Below, one piece after another: positions 53,701-61,717 of a stretch of 64,000 nt of DNA. Position numbers and translations under genes: made by a program. Below the pieces are notes generated by a model that had not been told where the DNA came from, ran no database searches, and saw nothing but the letters and a program-made list of their open reading frames with translations. The stretch lies in assembly GCA_964578885.1 (NCBI GenBank), contig CAZOEO010000018.1:1-64000 (forward strand). The letters run 5' to 3'. This DNA comes from CAZRHR01 sp964578885. GTDB lineage: Bacteria; Bacteroidota; Bacteroidia; CAIKAF01. Positions within the stretch are counted from its first letter, which is position 1; the number at the start of each line of letters is the position of its first letter.

Positions 53701-56700
53701 TGGAATCTGTGCGGGAAGTAATCCGGCAATAGCTCCAGCATTCTGCACCCGGGCTGGTATAAAACACCACCTGGTCAATAGACACAGGCACAAAAGGATT
53801 TGGATTGCTGCTACCTTCTTCTACAATGGCAACCATGGTTTGGAAACCAGAGTCAAGAATGGTAGGATGCAGTAAGTAATTATCAGCGTTGCGCAACAAA
53901 GAATCATCTCCCTGAATACGAACCAACACTTCATTGTTTCCTTTCTGAATGTCTTTGATTCCCTGGAACCAAGGACCATAATGTAAACCGCGATTCGCGA
54001 GGGTTACATATAAACCTGCGGCATCCATAGAAGTGGTACAACGCTTACGGATATCCTGATAATTCAAGGTAGGAATGGTCTTTCCAACGGAATCCTTAAG
54101 CATGCGTCCAGTGGCATGAAGAGTCCATCCGGCTCCATCTTCACGGAAACGGCTGTAAACGGAATAGCTTCTGGTCGCAGGATTGTACTGGGTATGGAAC
54201 ATCTGATTTTTCTTCTCGTCAACCACCAAAACTTGGTGGAATTCCAATCCCTGCAGGGTACAGGCCTGATTCAGATATGTTTTTTCATGCAGTGCCAATC
54301 CAGCTTCTACATATGCCGCACCGGGAACCACAATCATGGATTCAATTTTGTGATCCTCCAGCCACGGGAAGAAGTAACGGTTAATTTCCACTTCCCAGGC
54401 AGGGAAAGGCATACGCATATTGTTGTTCAGGAACACATGACCAGCCACTCCGAATTTCTCCTCAACGGATCTTTCGGATTCTTGCCAGTAGCTATCGTGA
54501 TCCCAAGCGTATGTAGGAATTTTCACAAAATGACCTCCTTGGGTAAACACATCCCAATTGACCTGGATACCAAGAGTATGTAAAAATCCGAGAGAATTCA
54601 TCATGCCGGACATCTCCGCTTCTGCACGACGTAAAGAAGGAATCACATATCCCTTTTTATCTGCAGCCGTAAGACATTCGTTGATATTGGTACGCAACAC
54701 AGGATGTGGTCCAACTTCAACAAAGATGTTGTAACCATCGTTCACCACGGTTTGTGCCGCTTTAGCAAAACGCACAGGTTGACGTACGTTGTCCCACCAA
54801 TATTCACAACCAAATTCTTCGCCAGTCATTAAAGTACCGGTCACGGTAGAATACAATGGAATGTCGGACTTCCGAGCTTTCACATTACCCAGACTGCGGT
54901 ACAATTCATCTTTCAAAGGATCCATTTGGTAAGAGTGATAAGCCACTTCTACCGTCAGCATTTTATTGAATATGTTCCGCTGAGTGCAGGCTTCGCTAAT
55001 CTTATCGAGCGCCTGTCGTGTTCCAGCCAGGGTAACCCCGTTGAAAGAGTTGATGGCCGCTACAGATACTTCTGCGCCGACACCAAGTTCTTTAATCATA
55101 GCTTCAGCAGCCTCTTCGCCAACACCAATGGCCAACATGGTACCTTGTCCGGCAGTCATTTGCTGGCAGCGGCTACGGTGATAAGACACCAATACAGCAT
55201 CTTCTAAGCTAAGTGCGCCGGAAATGTAAGCAGCCGGCACTTCTCCTACAGAGTGACCCACTACCGCATCTGGCTGAATGCCCCATGCCTTCCACAGGTC
55301 GACCAAAGCAGCCTGAATGAAGAAGTTGGCTGGCTGAGCCACACGGGTTTCGTTCATTTTGCTTTCAGCCTCCGGCTTCAGCATTTCTTCTAATAAAGAC
55401 CAACCGGCATATTGTTGGAATAAAGCGTCGCAAGCATCAATTTTAGCTTTGAAAATTGGCTCGGTATGATAAAGCTCACGACCCATTGCCCACCATTGTG
55501 GACCCATTCCGGTGAATACAAAAATCAGTTTACGAGGCTCAGAGGTTTGGTTCTGAACCATATACTCTAACAATTCACCTTGGGCATAGGCTTCTAGCTT
55601 CTCAATTAATTCATTTCGGGAAGAAGCTACAATGGTTAAACGCTGGGTAAACTGAGAGCGTCTGTGTGCCAGCGTAAAAGCAAAGTCCGCTAGAGAAACC
55701 TGCGCATTATTTTGCAGGAATTGAGCATACGACTTACAAATACCTTTCAGGGAGTTTTCCGTTTTTGCCGCAATGGGGAAAAGGAATTTCTCGCGCTGAA
55801 CATCGGAGCCATTGGGCTGGAACTTCAGAAGGTGATCTTGTGGTGGTTCTTCAATCACCATGTGCCCATTGGTTCCACCATATCCAAATGAATTGATGGA
55901 AATCATGGCTTTTTTCCCTTCTGGATGCGGTTCTAGTTGGAGAGGAACTTTTAGGGAAAGGCTTTCAAAATTAATTTTAGGATTTGCCTTCTTAAAGTGA
56001 AGGTGCGGCGGAATCAGACGCTTGTTTACAGAAAGTGCGGCTTTGATTACTCCGGCAATACCGGCTCCGGCCTCCAAGTGACCAATGTTGGTTTTTACTG
56101 ACCCCACCCATACTTTGTCGCCGTTTTCACGACCTTCGGAAAGCACATTATTAAGTGCAGTTACCTCTACCGGGTCACCGGCTTTGGTTCCTGTACCATG
56201 CGCCTCCACATAAGTAATATCGGTGGCTTTAATGCCAGCCTGCGCATATACTTTGCGAATGAGGGCTTCTTGCGCATCGGGATTTGGAACGGTAATACCA
56301 TTGGTCGCACCATCTTGGTTAGATCCGGAGGCACGAATACATGCGTACACATAATCACCATCTGCAATTGCCGCAGAAAGCGGTTTAAACACCACTACAC
56401 CGGCTCCTTCTCCGCGCACATAGCCACCAGCATCTTCATCAAATGCTTTACAACGGCTATGCTTGGAAAGGAATTGCCCTTTGCTCATGGCAATCGGATA
56501 CTCCGGACGAAGCATAATATTTACACCGCCGGCAATGGCCATTTTAGATTCGCCAGTCCAAATGCTCATACAAGCATAGTGAGCGGCAACAAGGGCAGAT
56601 GAACAAGCGGTATCAATAGACAAGGAAGGACCTCTCAGGTCAAATGCATACGAAATACGGTTCGACAACATGACCATGGTCGAACTGGTGGCTGTATGCG

Positions 56701-57154
56701 GACCAATTAAATCTCTGTTGAGAGAAGAAAGTTGCTGTAATTTATTGTCGAAACAGAAGCCGCCTACAAATACGCCGGTTTCTGAGCCGCGCATTTTTTC
56801 TTCCGTAAAACCTGCATCTTCGAAAGCTTCGAAAGTAGCTTCCAATAGAAGCCTTTGCTGTGGATCCAATACCGCAGCTTCCCTGGGCGACATGCCAAAG
56901 AACAACGGATCGAATTCATCGAGTTTTAACTTCAAAAATCCACCTTGGAATTGGTGGCTTTTCCCTGGACGATCAGTGTCGGGGTCATAGAATCGGCGGT
57001 AGTCCCAGCGATCTTTTGGCACATCAACAATACAATCTGTTCCTTCAGCAAGAAGTTTCCAGAATTGTTCGGGGCTAGCTGCTCCCCCCGGAAAACGACA
57101 ACCAATACCTACAATGGCAATTGGTTCGTGAAAAAGCGTATTTGAGTTTTCCAT
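50720..57154 (-). CDS. Stand-alone highly reducing type I polyketide synthase (KS-AT-DH-KRs-ER-KR-ACP)
   Basis: 2144 residues, one complete module. KS (about 8-430): Cys184 in DTACSSA, His319 in EAHGTGT, His359 in NIGHLEAGAG. AT (about 540-840): Ser635 in GHSVGE and the selectivity motif VAYH (737-740), which suggests malonyl-CoA. DH (about 905-1190): His935 in DHKIESMIVVP (Ser replaces the usual Gly) and Asp1101 in HPTILDSGFQ. A structural KR half spans about 1195-1400. ER (about 1425-1745): NADPH motif HNATGGVGLAA. KR (about 1760-1990): GGTGGFG, LDD (B-type stereochemistry), Tyr1913. ACP (about 2045-2120): Ser2077 in GIDSLMA, then an acidic tail. There is no thioesterase. The enzyme should build a saturated chain by iterative use. 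No partner genes are adjacent; it has its own -7 box and terminator. Confidence 0.95.
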   Translation of the reverse strand: MENSNTLFHEPIAIVGIGCRFPGGAASPEQFWKLLAEGTDCIVDVPKDRWDYRRFYDPDTDRPGKSHQFQGGFLKLKLDEFDPLFFGMSPREAAVLDPQQRLLLEATFEAFEDAGFTEEKMRGSETGVFVGGFCFDNKLQQLSSLNRDLIGPHTATSSTMVMLSNRISYAFDLRGPSLSIDTACSSALVAAHYACMSIWTGESKMAIAGGVNIMLRPEYPIAMSKGQFLSKHSRCKAFDEDAGGYVRGEGAGVVVFKPLSAAIADGDYVYACIRASGSNQDGATNGITVPNPDAQEALIRKVYAQAGIKATDITYVEAHGTGTKAGDPVEVTALNNVLSEGRENGDKVWVGSVKTNIGHLEAGAGIAGVIKAALSVNKRLIPPHLHFKKANPKINFESLSLKVPLQLEPHPEGKKAMISINSFGYGGTNGHMVIEEPPQDHLLKFQPNGSDVQREKFLFPIAAKTENSLKGICKSYAQFLQNNAQVSLADFAFTLAHRRSQFTQRLTIVASSRNELIEKLEAYAQGELLEYMVQNQTSEPRKLIFVFTGMGPQWWAMGRELYHTEPIFKAKIDACDALFQQYAGWSLLEEMLKPEAESKMNETRVAQPANFFIQAALVDLWKAWGIQPDAVVGHSVGEVPAAYISGALSLEDAVLVSYHRSRCQQMTAGQGTMLAIGVGEEAAEAMIKELGVGAEVSVAAINSFNGVTLAGTRQALDKISEACTQRNIFNKMLTVEVAYHSYQMDPLKDELYRSLGNVKARKSDIPLYSTVTGTLMTGEEFGCEYWWDNVRQPVRFAKAAQTVVNDGYNIFVEVGPHPVLRTNINECLTAADKKGYVIPSLRRAEAEMSGMMNSLGFLHTLGIQVNWDVFTQGGHFVKIPTYAWDHDSYWQESERSVEEKFGVAGHVFLNNNMRMPFPAWEVEINRYFFPWLEDHKIESMIVVPGAAYVEAGLALHEKTYLNQACTLQGLEFHQVLVVDEKKNQMFHTQYNPATRSYSVYSRFREDGAGWTLHATGRMLKDSVGKTIPTLNYQDIRKRCTTSMDAAGLYVTLANRGLHYGPWFQGIKDIQKGNNEVLVRIQGDDSLLRNADNYLLHPTILDSGFQTMVAIVEEGSSNPNPFVPVSIDQVVFYTSPGAECWSYCRITSRTDSTIKGDLILFDDQGEVLVSLEGITCQAISGNRESAAEEMDNWFYQYTWKKAALPEGQHAGNNCLVFGDEGDFTTDAISKLSEQGIAATLVLRGDAYSNDEVMFTVRPDQEEDFHQLLKDAPVAFDQVLYLWSLDAPSADAGYQAAIDVAMPVVYLGKAFATQRPQEKVRWTMATQQAVVLEDGDTGEGLMATSFWGMARLITNEHPNLVTKMVDMDSLDASALVKESLSVAKDDDVAYRHGNRMVRELERLSLLEDQHAAKKKVSTETPVNLEIGQVGRIDSLNYVQVERVAPAAGEIEIQTKASCLNLKDVLKVIGQLSLKATNGTYFESTFGMEASGIVTRVGEGVTDFKPGDEIVLAAQSGCLRSYVTATPTFYLRKPKQIAWEDALMVVPYMTVIYGLRDRAQLEKGEKILIHNATGGVGLAAIQWAKHVGAEIFATAGSEEKRAYLRSLGIQHVYDSRSLEFVKAIKEDTNGYGVDVVLNAIAGEALTLSFELLAAYGRFVEIGKRDISENNSLPMFAFNRNITFHGIDVDRLMIERTPKVQAILRDIERYYEEGVFEAVKTYSFPAGEAVEAFTFLAQSKHMGKVVLNFENQMVEVPEVRDRKKIETDGTYLITGGTGGFGLQIGKWLAAKGVKQLVLASRSGAKTEEAITAIAEIEGMGTKVWAAPLDITQPSAVEAAIHHISNNFPPLRGIIHGAVVLDDGFLIDMNRDRFVTSFNAKVGGALNLHAATRHLSLDFFLSFSSISALIGNNGQANYVAANAFLDGFAHYRRAKGLAATTINLGVLGEVGVAARDANVTAILESGGIRSFTTKQALEALGTVLENNLTQVGMFDVDWARWAQVNSGAAQSSRFRELAGAAASGDGVNAALVELAAELGVLSDPERRVYMENATAEALAKVLKLSVEKVDKSRGINFLGIDSLMAVELGRAIQARFGVEVSTMELLSGPTVIQLAAMLLEKVLATGALASEIEDMSEEELDALLAEVKG

Positions 57155-57198
57155 ATATGCGCTTTAATGTATCTGTGCGGCTAAACTGTTAAATTTTG

Positions 57199-57206
57199 CA
57201 AAGATA
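57199..57206 (-). promoter_or_regulatory. -7 box for the polyketide synthase gene
   Basis: The minus strand reads TATCTTTG, exact TAnnTTTG, about 45 bases before the PKS ATG at 57154. It is back to back with the promoter of the divergent persulfide-dioxygenase gene. Confidence 0.5.
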
Positions 57207-57265
57207 CGTGGTTTTTTGTCAATGTTAAAGAAGGTGATGGATAGAAATTCACCCTAAGAAGACGG

Positions 57266-57273
57266 TATATTTG
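57266..57273 (+). promoter_or_regulatory. -7 box for the MBL/rhodanese gene
   Basis: TATATTTG, exact TAnnTTTG, 15 bases before the ATG at 57289. It overlaps an upstream in-frame TTG and so argues against that start. Confidence 0.5.
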
Positions 57274-57288
57274 GGGAAAAGAACGAGA

Positions 57289-58665
57289 ATGTATATCGAA
57301 CAAATCTATACTGCATGCCTGGCAGAAGCCTCTTATTATATTGAAAGCAACGGAGAAGCCATTGTAATTGACCCCATCCGGGATATCGACTTGTACCTTC
57401 AAAAGGCCAAAGAACGCAAGGCAAGTATTAAATGGATTTTCGAAACCCATGTGCATGCCGATTTTGTTTCCGGACATTGCAGTCTGGCTGAGGCCACCGG
57501 CGCCACCATTGTCTTTGGGCCCAACCAACACATTACGGTGCCGCACCACAAAGCCCAAGACGGAGAAACATTCCCTCTTGGTCGTATTCAGTTTAAATGG
57601 TTGCACACACCGGGTCATACTCCCGAATCTTCCACAATTTTGCTTGTGGATGAAAATAACAAAAACCATGCCATTTTCACAGGAGATACCCTGTTCATTG
57701 GCGACGTTGGACGACCAGATTTGGCCATCGCAGGAAACCTGACCCAGGAAAACCTGGCCAGTATGTTGTACCAAAGTCTTCAATCCAAAATCATGCCATT
57801 GGAAGACGACGTCCTGGTCTATCCCGGACATGGGGCCGGATCCGCCTGCGGGAAAAACATTTCAAAGGAAACCTGGTCTACTCTCGGACAACAAAAACGC
57901 ACGAACCCAGCGTTACTCGCTCCGGACAAAGACAGCTTTATTGCACAAGTGACCACCGGAATTCCGGCTGCCCCAGCCTATTTTAAAGAAGCCGCTAAGA
58001 AAAACAGCCAAGGATACGCCCATCCCCAAACTCTGTTAAATGCCCTTCGTCCATTCCATAGCACAGAAGTTTTAGCAGAAATGCAAGCGGGCACCCTGAT
58101 TTTAGACATACGGCCATCGGACATCTTCGCGGCCGGACATATTCCGGGATCATGGAACATTGGACTTGGCGGACAATTCGCTATTTGGGCAGCTACCTTA
58201 ATCCCACCCAACACACCTGTGATACTCGTAGGTGATCCGGAAACGTATTCCGAAGCCGCTCAAAGACTTTTTCGTACGGGCGTAGACCAAGTGGAAGGAT
58301 ATTTGGAAGGCGGTTTCGCACAATGGAACGGTGAGGTATCGACCATCACTTCTCTTTTGCCCGAAGAAGTGCCTTTGGACGCATTTATTTTGGATGTGAG
58401 AAAACCCGGAGAATATGATAGCCAGCATTTCACCCGAGCCAAATGGATTACATTGCAGGATTTAGCCCAAGAAGCCCCACAACAACTCGACCGAAATGCA
58501 CCATTGCATATCCATTGCGCGGGAGGCTACCGAAGCATGATGGCGGCATCTATCTTGAAAAGCATGGGATTTTCTGCGCCAATCAACATCCAAAAGGGAT
58601 TTCAGGCCCTCGCTGATACCGGAAAATTTGATGTAACGAGTGGGGTCTCGTGTTCAGGAAACTAA
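57289..58665 (+). CDS. Metallo-beta-lactamase-fold / double rhodanese protein, persulfide dioxygenase-like
   Basis: 458 residues from ATG 57289. The MBL domain (1-250) belongs to the ETHE1 group: ETHVHADFVSG (the HxHxD iron motif), HTPGHTPES, FTGDTLFIGDVGRPDL, and VYPGHGAGSACG. Two rhodanese domains follow (about 265-350 and 365-455); the first lacks a catalytic Cys, while the second has the active loop HCAGGYRS. ETHE1-type enzymes oxidise glutathione persulfide or related sulfane sulfur to sulfite, and the fused rhodanese would supply or use the persulfide. Cytoplasmic. Divergent from the PKS gene. Confidence 0.9.
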   Translation: MYIEQIYTACLAEASYYIESNGEAIVIDPIRDIDLYLQKAKERKASIKWIFETHVHADFVSGHCSLAEATGATIVFGPNQHITVPHHKAQDGETFPLGRIQFKWLHTPGHTPESSTILLVDENNKNHAIFTGDTLFIGDVGRPDLAIAGNLTQENLASMLYQSLQSKIMPLEDDVLVYPGHGAGSACGKNISKETWSTLGQQKRTNPALLAPDKDSFIAQVTTGIPAAPAYFKEAAKKNSQGYAHPQTLLNALRPFHSTEVLAEMQAGTLILDIRPSDIFAAGHIPGSWNIGLGGQFAIWAATLIPPNTPVILVGDPETYSEAAQRLFRTGVDQVEGYLEGGFAQWNGEVSTITSLLPEEVPLDAFILDVRKPGEYDSQHFTRAKWITLQDLAQEAPQQLDRNAPLHIHCAGGYRSMMAASILKSMGFSAPINIQKGFQALADTGKFDVTSGVSCSGN

Positions 58666-58692
58666 TGCATTAAATCCATTGGACCATCATGT

Positions 58693-58974
58693 TTATCTGC
58701 CTTTATGCCGGAAGACCCAACCTAGTTTTTGTCCGGCGGCCTTATGAGGCCCTACCACAAAGCCTCGCTTTTTCGCATGTTTGGTCAAACGCCCATTCAC
58801 CCTTTTTCTCCACATTTTAAATGAAGAAGGCTTCATGTGGCGTTGCATCAATGCAATGACCTCCTTTTCCGACAAACCGAACTGCCATTCAATCGCTTCG
58901 AAAGGCGTTCGGTCTTCCCATGCCATTTCAATAATGCGGGACAATGCCGTTTCAGATAATTCAGAGTGGCTCAC
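58693..58974 (-). CDS. TIGR03643 family protein
   Basis: 93 residues from GTG 58974. The sequence LSRIIEMAWEDRTPFEAIEWQFGLSEKEVIALMQRHMKPSSFKMWRKRVNGRLTKH matches the small family TIGR03643 (DUF2805), apparently a helix-turn-helix-like fold, of unknown function. The basic C-terminus suggests nucleic-acid binding. It is convergent with the MBL/rhodanese gene and divergent from the isomerase gene. Confidence 0.88.
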   Translation of the reverse strand: MSHSELSETALSRIIEMAWEDRTPFEAIEWQFGLSEKEVIALMQRHMKPSSFKMWRKRVNGRLTKHAKKRGFVVGPHKAAGQKLGWVFRHKGR

Positions 58975-59071
58975 AAATCTTTTTAATCCGTTAACCTATA
59001 AAACCCAAAAAAGGTTTGGAGGAGCTCGCAACCAAATTTTAATTTTACTAGTTTAGCCGCACATCTTTATT

Positions 59072-60073
59072 ATGACCAACATTACCATGAGAACGTTAAT
59101 TGAGCAATTCTCCCATCACATTCTGGAAAGCCTTGATTTGGCCAAAAACCAACCTCTTCCAATCATGCGCAGCGACCTTCGTCAAGTGGTGATTTCAGGA
59201 TTAGGCGGTTCCGGCATCGGAGGCACCATGGTGGCAGATTTAGCGCGTCCCTATGCAAAATGGCCCGTTTTGGTCAATAAAGAATATAGCATTCCAGCTT
59301 GCGTAGACAAACAAACGCTTTTTATTGCCTCCAGTTATTCTGGCGGAACAGAGGAAACTTTGGAAGCCGTTCATCATGCGTTGGCTGCCGGCGCTCAAGT
59401 GATTTGTATCACGAGTGGTGGAAAACTGGCAGATTTGGCCCGGGAAAAAGGGCTGGGCCTTCGCCTGATTCCGGGCGGAAATCCTCCCAGAGCAGCTTTT
59501 GGCTACTCCTTTTCCCAATTGGTGGATGTATTCGAATGGGCAGGGCTGCTTCCGGAAGGCACGGTAAATCAATTGGCGAAAACAGCACAATGGCTTGGCA
59601 CACAAACCGCCGTCATAGATGCGCTTGGTAAAACCTGGGCTGAAAAACTATTCGACAAAATGCCCATCATTTATTGTGATGCCGCCATGGAAGGTGTTGC
59701 CGTGCGTTTTCGTCAACAAATCAATGAGAACGGAAAAATGTTGTGCTGGCATCATGTAGTGCCGGAAATGAACCATAACGAATTGGTGGGATGGACCACA
59801 AACGACCCAAAACTGGCGGTGATATTTCTCAGAAATTCAACAGATTATGTGCGCAATCAAACCCGCATAGATATCAATAAAACCATCGTCGGAAAATACA
59901 CACCCCATGTCCATGAAATGTGGTCCGAAGGTGAAACCAACCTGGATCGCATGATGTACCTGGTGCATCTCGGAGATTTTGTTTCATTGCACCTTTCCGA
60001 TTTGCGGGGTGTCGATGTAACAGAAGTGCGGGTGATTGATTTCTTAAAATCTGAATTGGCCAGGCAGGCATGA
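59072..60073 (+). CDS. Bifunctional phosphoglucose/phosphomannose isomerase
   Basis: 333 residues. SIS-domain fold: VVISGLGGSGIGGTMVADL, LFIASSYSGGTEETLEAV (sugar-phosphate loop), GFSFSQ-like FGYSFSQLVDVFEW, and the catalytic PEMNHNELVGW near residue 230, which is diagnostic for the TIGR02128 group. It interconverts fructose 6-phosphate with glucose 6-phosphate and mannose 6-phosphate, and so could feed GDP-mannose for gmd-fcl in this window. TAGTTTAG (59049-59056), one mismatch from a -7 box, precedes it. lipB begins within its stop (ATGA). Confidence 0.93.
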   Translation: MTNITMRTLIEQFSHHILESLDLAKNQPLPIMRSDLRQVVISGLGGSGIGGTMVADLARPYAKWPVLVNKEYSIPACVDKQTLFIASSYSGGTEETLEAVHHALAAGAQVICITSGGKLADLAREKGLGLRLIPGGNPPRAAFGYSFSQLVDVFEWAGLLPEGTVNQLAKTAQWLGTQTAVIDALGKTWAEKLFDKMPIIYCDAAMEGVAVRFRQQINENGKMLCWHHVVPEMNHNELVGWTTNDPKLAVIFLRNSTDYVRNQTRIDINKTIVGKYTPHVHEMWSEGETNLDRMMYLVHLGDFVSLHLSDLRGVDVTEVRVIDFLKSELARQA

Positions 60074-60777
60074 GTAAACCACAAGTTCAGTTTCAGGATT
60101 TAGGAAGAATTCGCTACAAAAAGGCCTGGGATTACCAGACCGAATTGCATCAGGGAATTATTGCGAGGAAACTGGAGAATCGCAAACTTCCCGAGGAAGA
60201 CCGAATCCCCACACCAAATTATCTGCTATTCTGTGAGCATGATCCCGTTTTTACTTTAGGCAAAAGCGGCCATGAATCAAACCTGCTGATTTCAAGAGAA
60301 CTGCTTTCAAACAAAGGCATTGATTTTCATGAAATTAACCGCGGAGGCGACATCACTTACCATGGGCCCGGACAATTGACCGGTTACCCTATTTTCGATT
60401 TGGAAAACTTTTTCACAGACATCGGAAAATACCTGAGGTACATGGAAGAATCCATTATTAAGGTTTTAGCATTGTATGGTTTAAAAGGAGAGCGGATAGA
60501 TGGATTAACCGGCGTTTGGCTAGACGCGGCTCATCCTGCGAAAGCCAGGAAAATCGCCGCCATTGGCGTACACTCCAGCAGGTGGGTCACAATGCATGGA
60601 TTTGGCTTTAACATTACCGCCGACCTGTCGCCATTTTCGCTGATTGTTCCATGCGGCATTACGGATAAAGGAGTCACCAGTCTTCACCTGGAAGTAGAAG
60701 GAATTGACTTTAATACGGTTAAAAATCAAGTTAAAGCCGCTTTTGAACAGCAATATCAATTTGATTATTTGCCCTGA
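60070..60777 (+). CDS. lipB: Octanoyltransferase (lipoyl(octanoyl) transferase)
   Basis: 235 residues. Motifs FCEHDPVFTLGKSG, EINRGGDITYHGPGQLTGYPIFDL, and catalytic Cys in LIVPCGITDKGVTSL. It transfers octanoate from acyl carrier protein to lipoyl domains of dehydrogenase complexes; lipA is not adjacent. Translationally coupled (ATGA) to the isomerase, an unrelated pathway. Confidence 0.96.
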   Translation: MSKPQVQFQDLGRIRYKKAWDYQTELHQGIIARKLENRKLPEEDRIPTPNYLLFCEHDPVFTLGKSGHESNLLISRELLSNKGIDFHEINRGGDITYHGPGQLTGYPIFDLENFFTDIGKYLRYMEESIIKVLALYGLKGERIDGLTGVWLDAAHPAKARKIAAIGVHSSRWVTMHGFGFNITADLSPFSLIVPCGITDKGVTSLHLEVEGIDFNTVKNQVKAAFEQQYQFDYLP

Positions 60778-60905
60778 TCTGCAGAGCATCTTTTCTTTTT
60801 TCTGAATCCGGATTGGGTGAAGGGTCCAAAGGACATAAAGACATTCAGGGTTCATTTTTACGGGAAAGAAACCCCGTTGCAGCCCTTTTACCCGTAAGAC
60901 TTCCT
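60778..60905. other. Gap after lipB with a possible hairpin
   Basis: ACGGG/CCCGT around AAAGAAAC near 60860-60877, with an alternative pairing TACGGG/CCCGTA to 60896. Two mutually exclusive stems could be a weak terminator or a regulatory switch; no T-run is present. Confidence 0.2.
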
Positions 60906-60913
60906 TATATTTG
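60906..60913 (+). promoter_or_regulatory. -7 box for the SDR gene
   Basis: TATATTTG, exact TAnnTTTG, ending three bases before the ATG at 60917; a leaderless message is implied. Confidence 0.5.
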
Positions 60914-60916
60914 GCT

Positions 60917-61714
60917 ATGATTCATCAGTTGGTATTTAATTTTTCCAATCAGCATGCATTGGTTGGTGGAGGCACGCGAGGCATTGGGCTGGCCACAGCG
61001 CGGATGTTGGCAGATGGGGGCGCAGCGGTAACCATTTTGGGAAGAAATCTTGAGGTGGGAGAACAAGCTTTGCGGAGTCTTAGCACGAATCACGGTCAGC
61101 AACATCGGTTTTTACAAGCAGACCACACCGAACCGGATATTTTAATAGAAAAAGTACAGCAGTTGCTTTTGAACCATCCCATTCATATTTTAGTTAACAA
61201 CAGTGGCGGTCCGGCACCGGGGCCATTACTTGGAGAAACGACGGAAAAATTTTTATCCGTTTTCCAACAGCACTTGCTGATGAATCACCGGCTGGTTCAG
61301 GCGGTGGTGCCGGGCATGAAAGATGCTGGTTTTGGAAGAATTATTCAAGTTATTTCCACTTCAGTAAAAGCGCCATTGCCGAACTTGGGCGTTTCCAACA
61401 CCATTCGGGGCGCGGTGGCATCATGGGCCAAGACATTAGCCACGGAATTAGGTCCAAGCGGCATCACCGTCAATAATGTTTTACCAGGTGCAACTGCCAC
61501 AGAACGGTTGGAAGGCATTATCGCCAACAAAGCCAACAAATCGGGAGAAAGCCAGGATACGGTATCCCGTGACATGCTGGCCGAAATTCCTTTAAACCGA
61601 TTTGCCCAACCAGAAGAAACAGCAGCTGCCATAGCCTTTTTAGCAAGTCCTATGGCGGGCTATATCACCGGAATAAATTTACCCGTAGACGGCGGGCGCC
61701 TTACCTGTTTATAA
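60917..61714 (+). CDS. Short-chain dehydrogenase/reductase
   Basis: 265 residues from ATG 60917. NAD(P)-binding HALVGGGTRGIGLATARML, NNSGGPAPGPL in place of the usual NNAG, the catalytic region RIIQVISTSVKAPLPNLGVSNTIRGAV, and the C-terminal AFLASPMAGYITGINLPVDGG. The active-site Tyr of YxxxK appears replaced: the stretch LGVSNTIRGAVASWAKTLA aligns where YxxSKaA would be, so it may belong to the Tyr-less SDR branch seen in 3-oxoacyl-ACP reductase-like proteins. Substrate unknown. The alpha/beta hydrolase follows after three bases. Confidence 0.85.
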   Translation: MIHQLVFNFSNQHALVGGGTRGIGLATARMLADGGAAVTILGRNLEVGEQALRSLSTNHGQQHRFLQADHTEPDILIEKVQQLLLNHPIHILVNNSGGPAPGPLLGETTEKFLSVFQQHLLMNHRLVQAVVPGMKDAGFGRIIQVISTSVKAPLPNLGVSNTIRGAVASWAKTLATELGPSGITVNNVLPGATATERLEGIIANKANKSGESQDTVSRDMLAEIPLNRFAQPEETAAAIAFLASPMAGYITGINLPVDGGRLTCL

Positions 61715-61717
61715 ATA

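Noticed and set aside
57181..57831. 216-residue leftward frame opposite the MBL/rhodanese gene
   Set aside because: It is antisense to a well-conserved enzyme and has no family features of its own.
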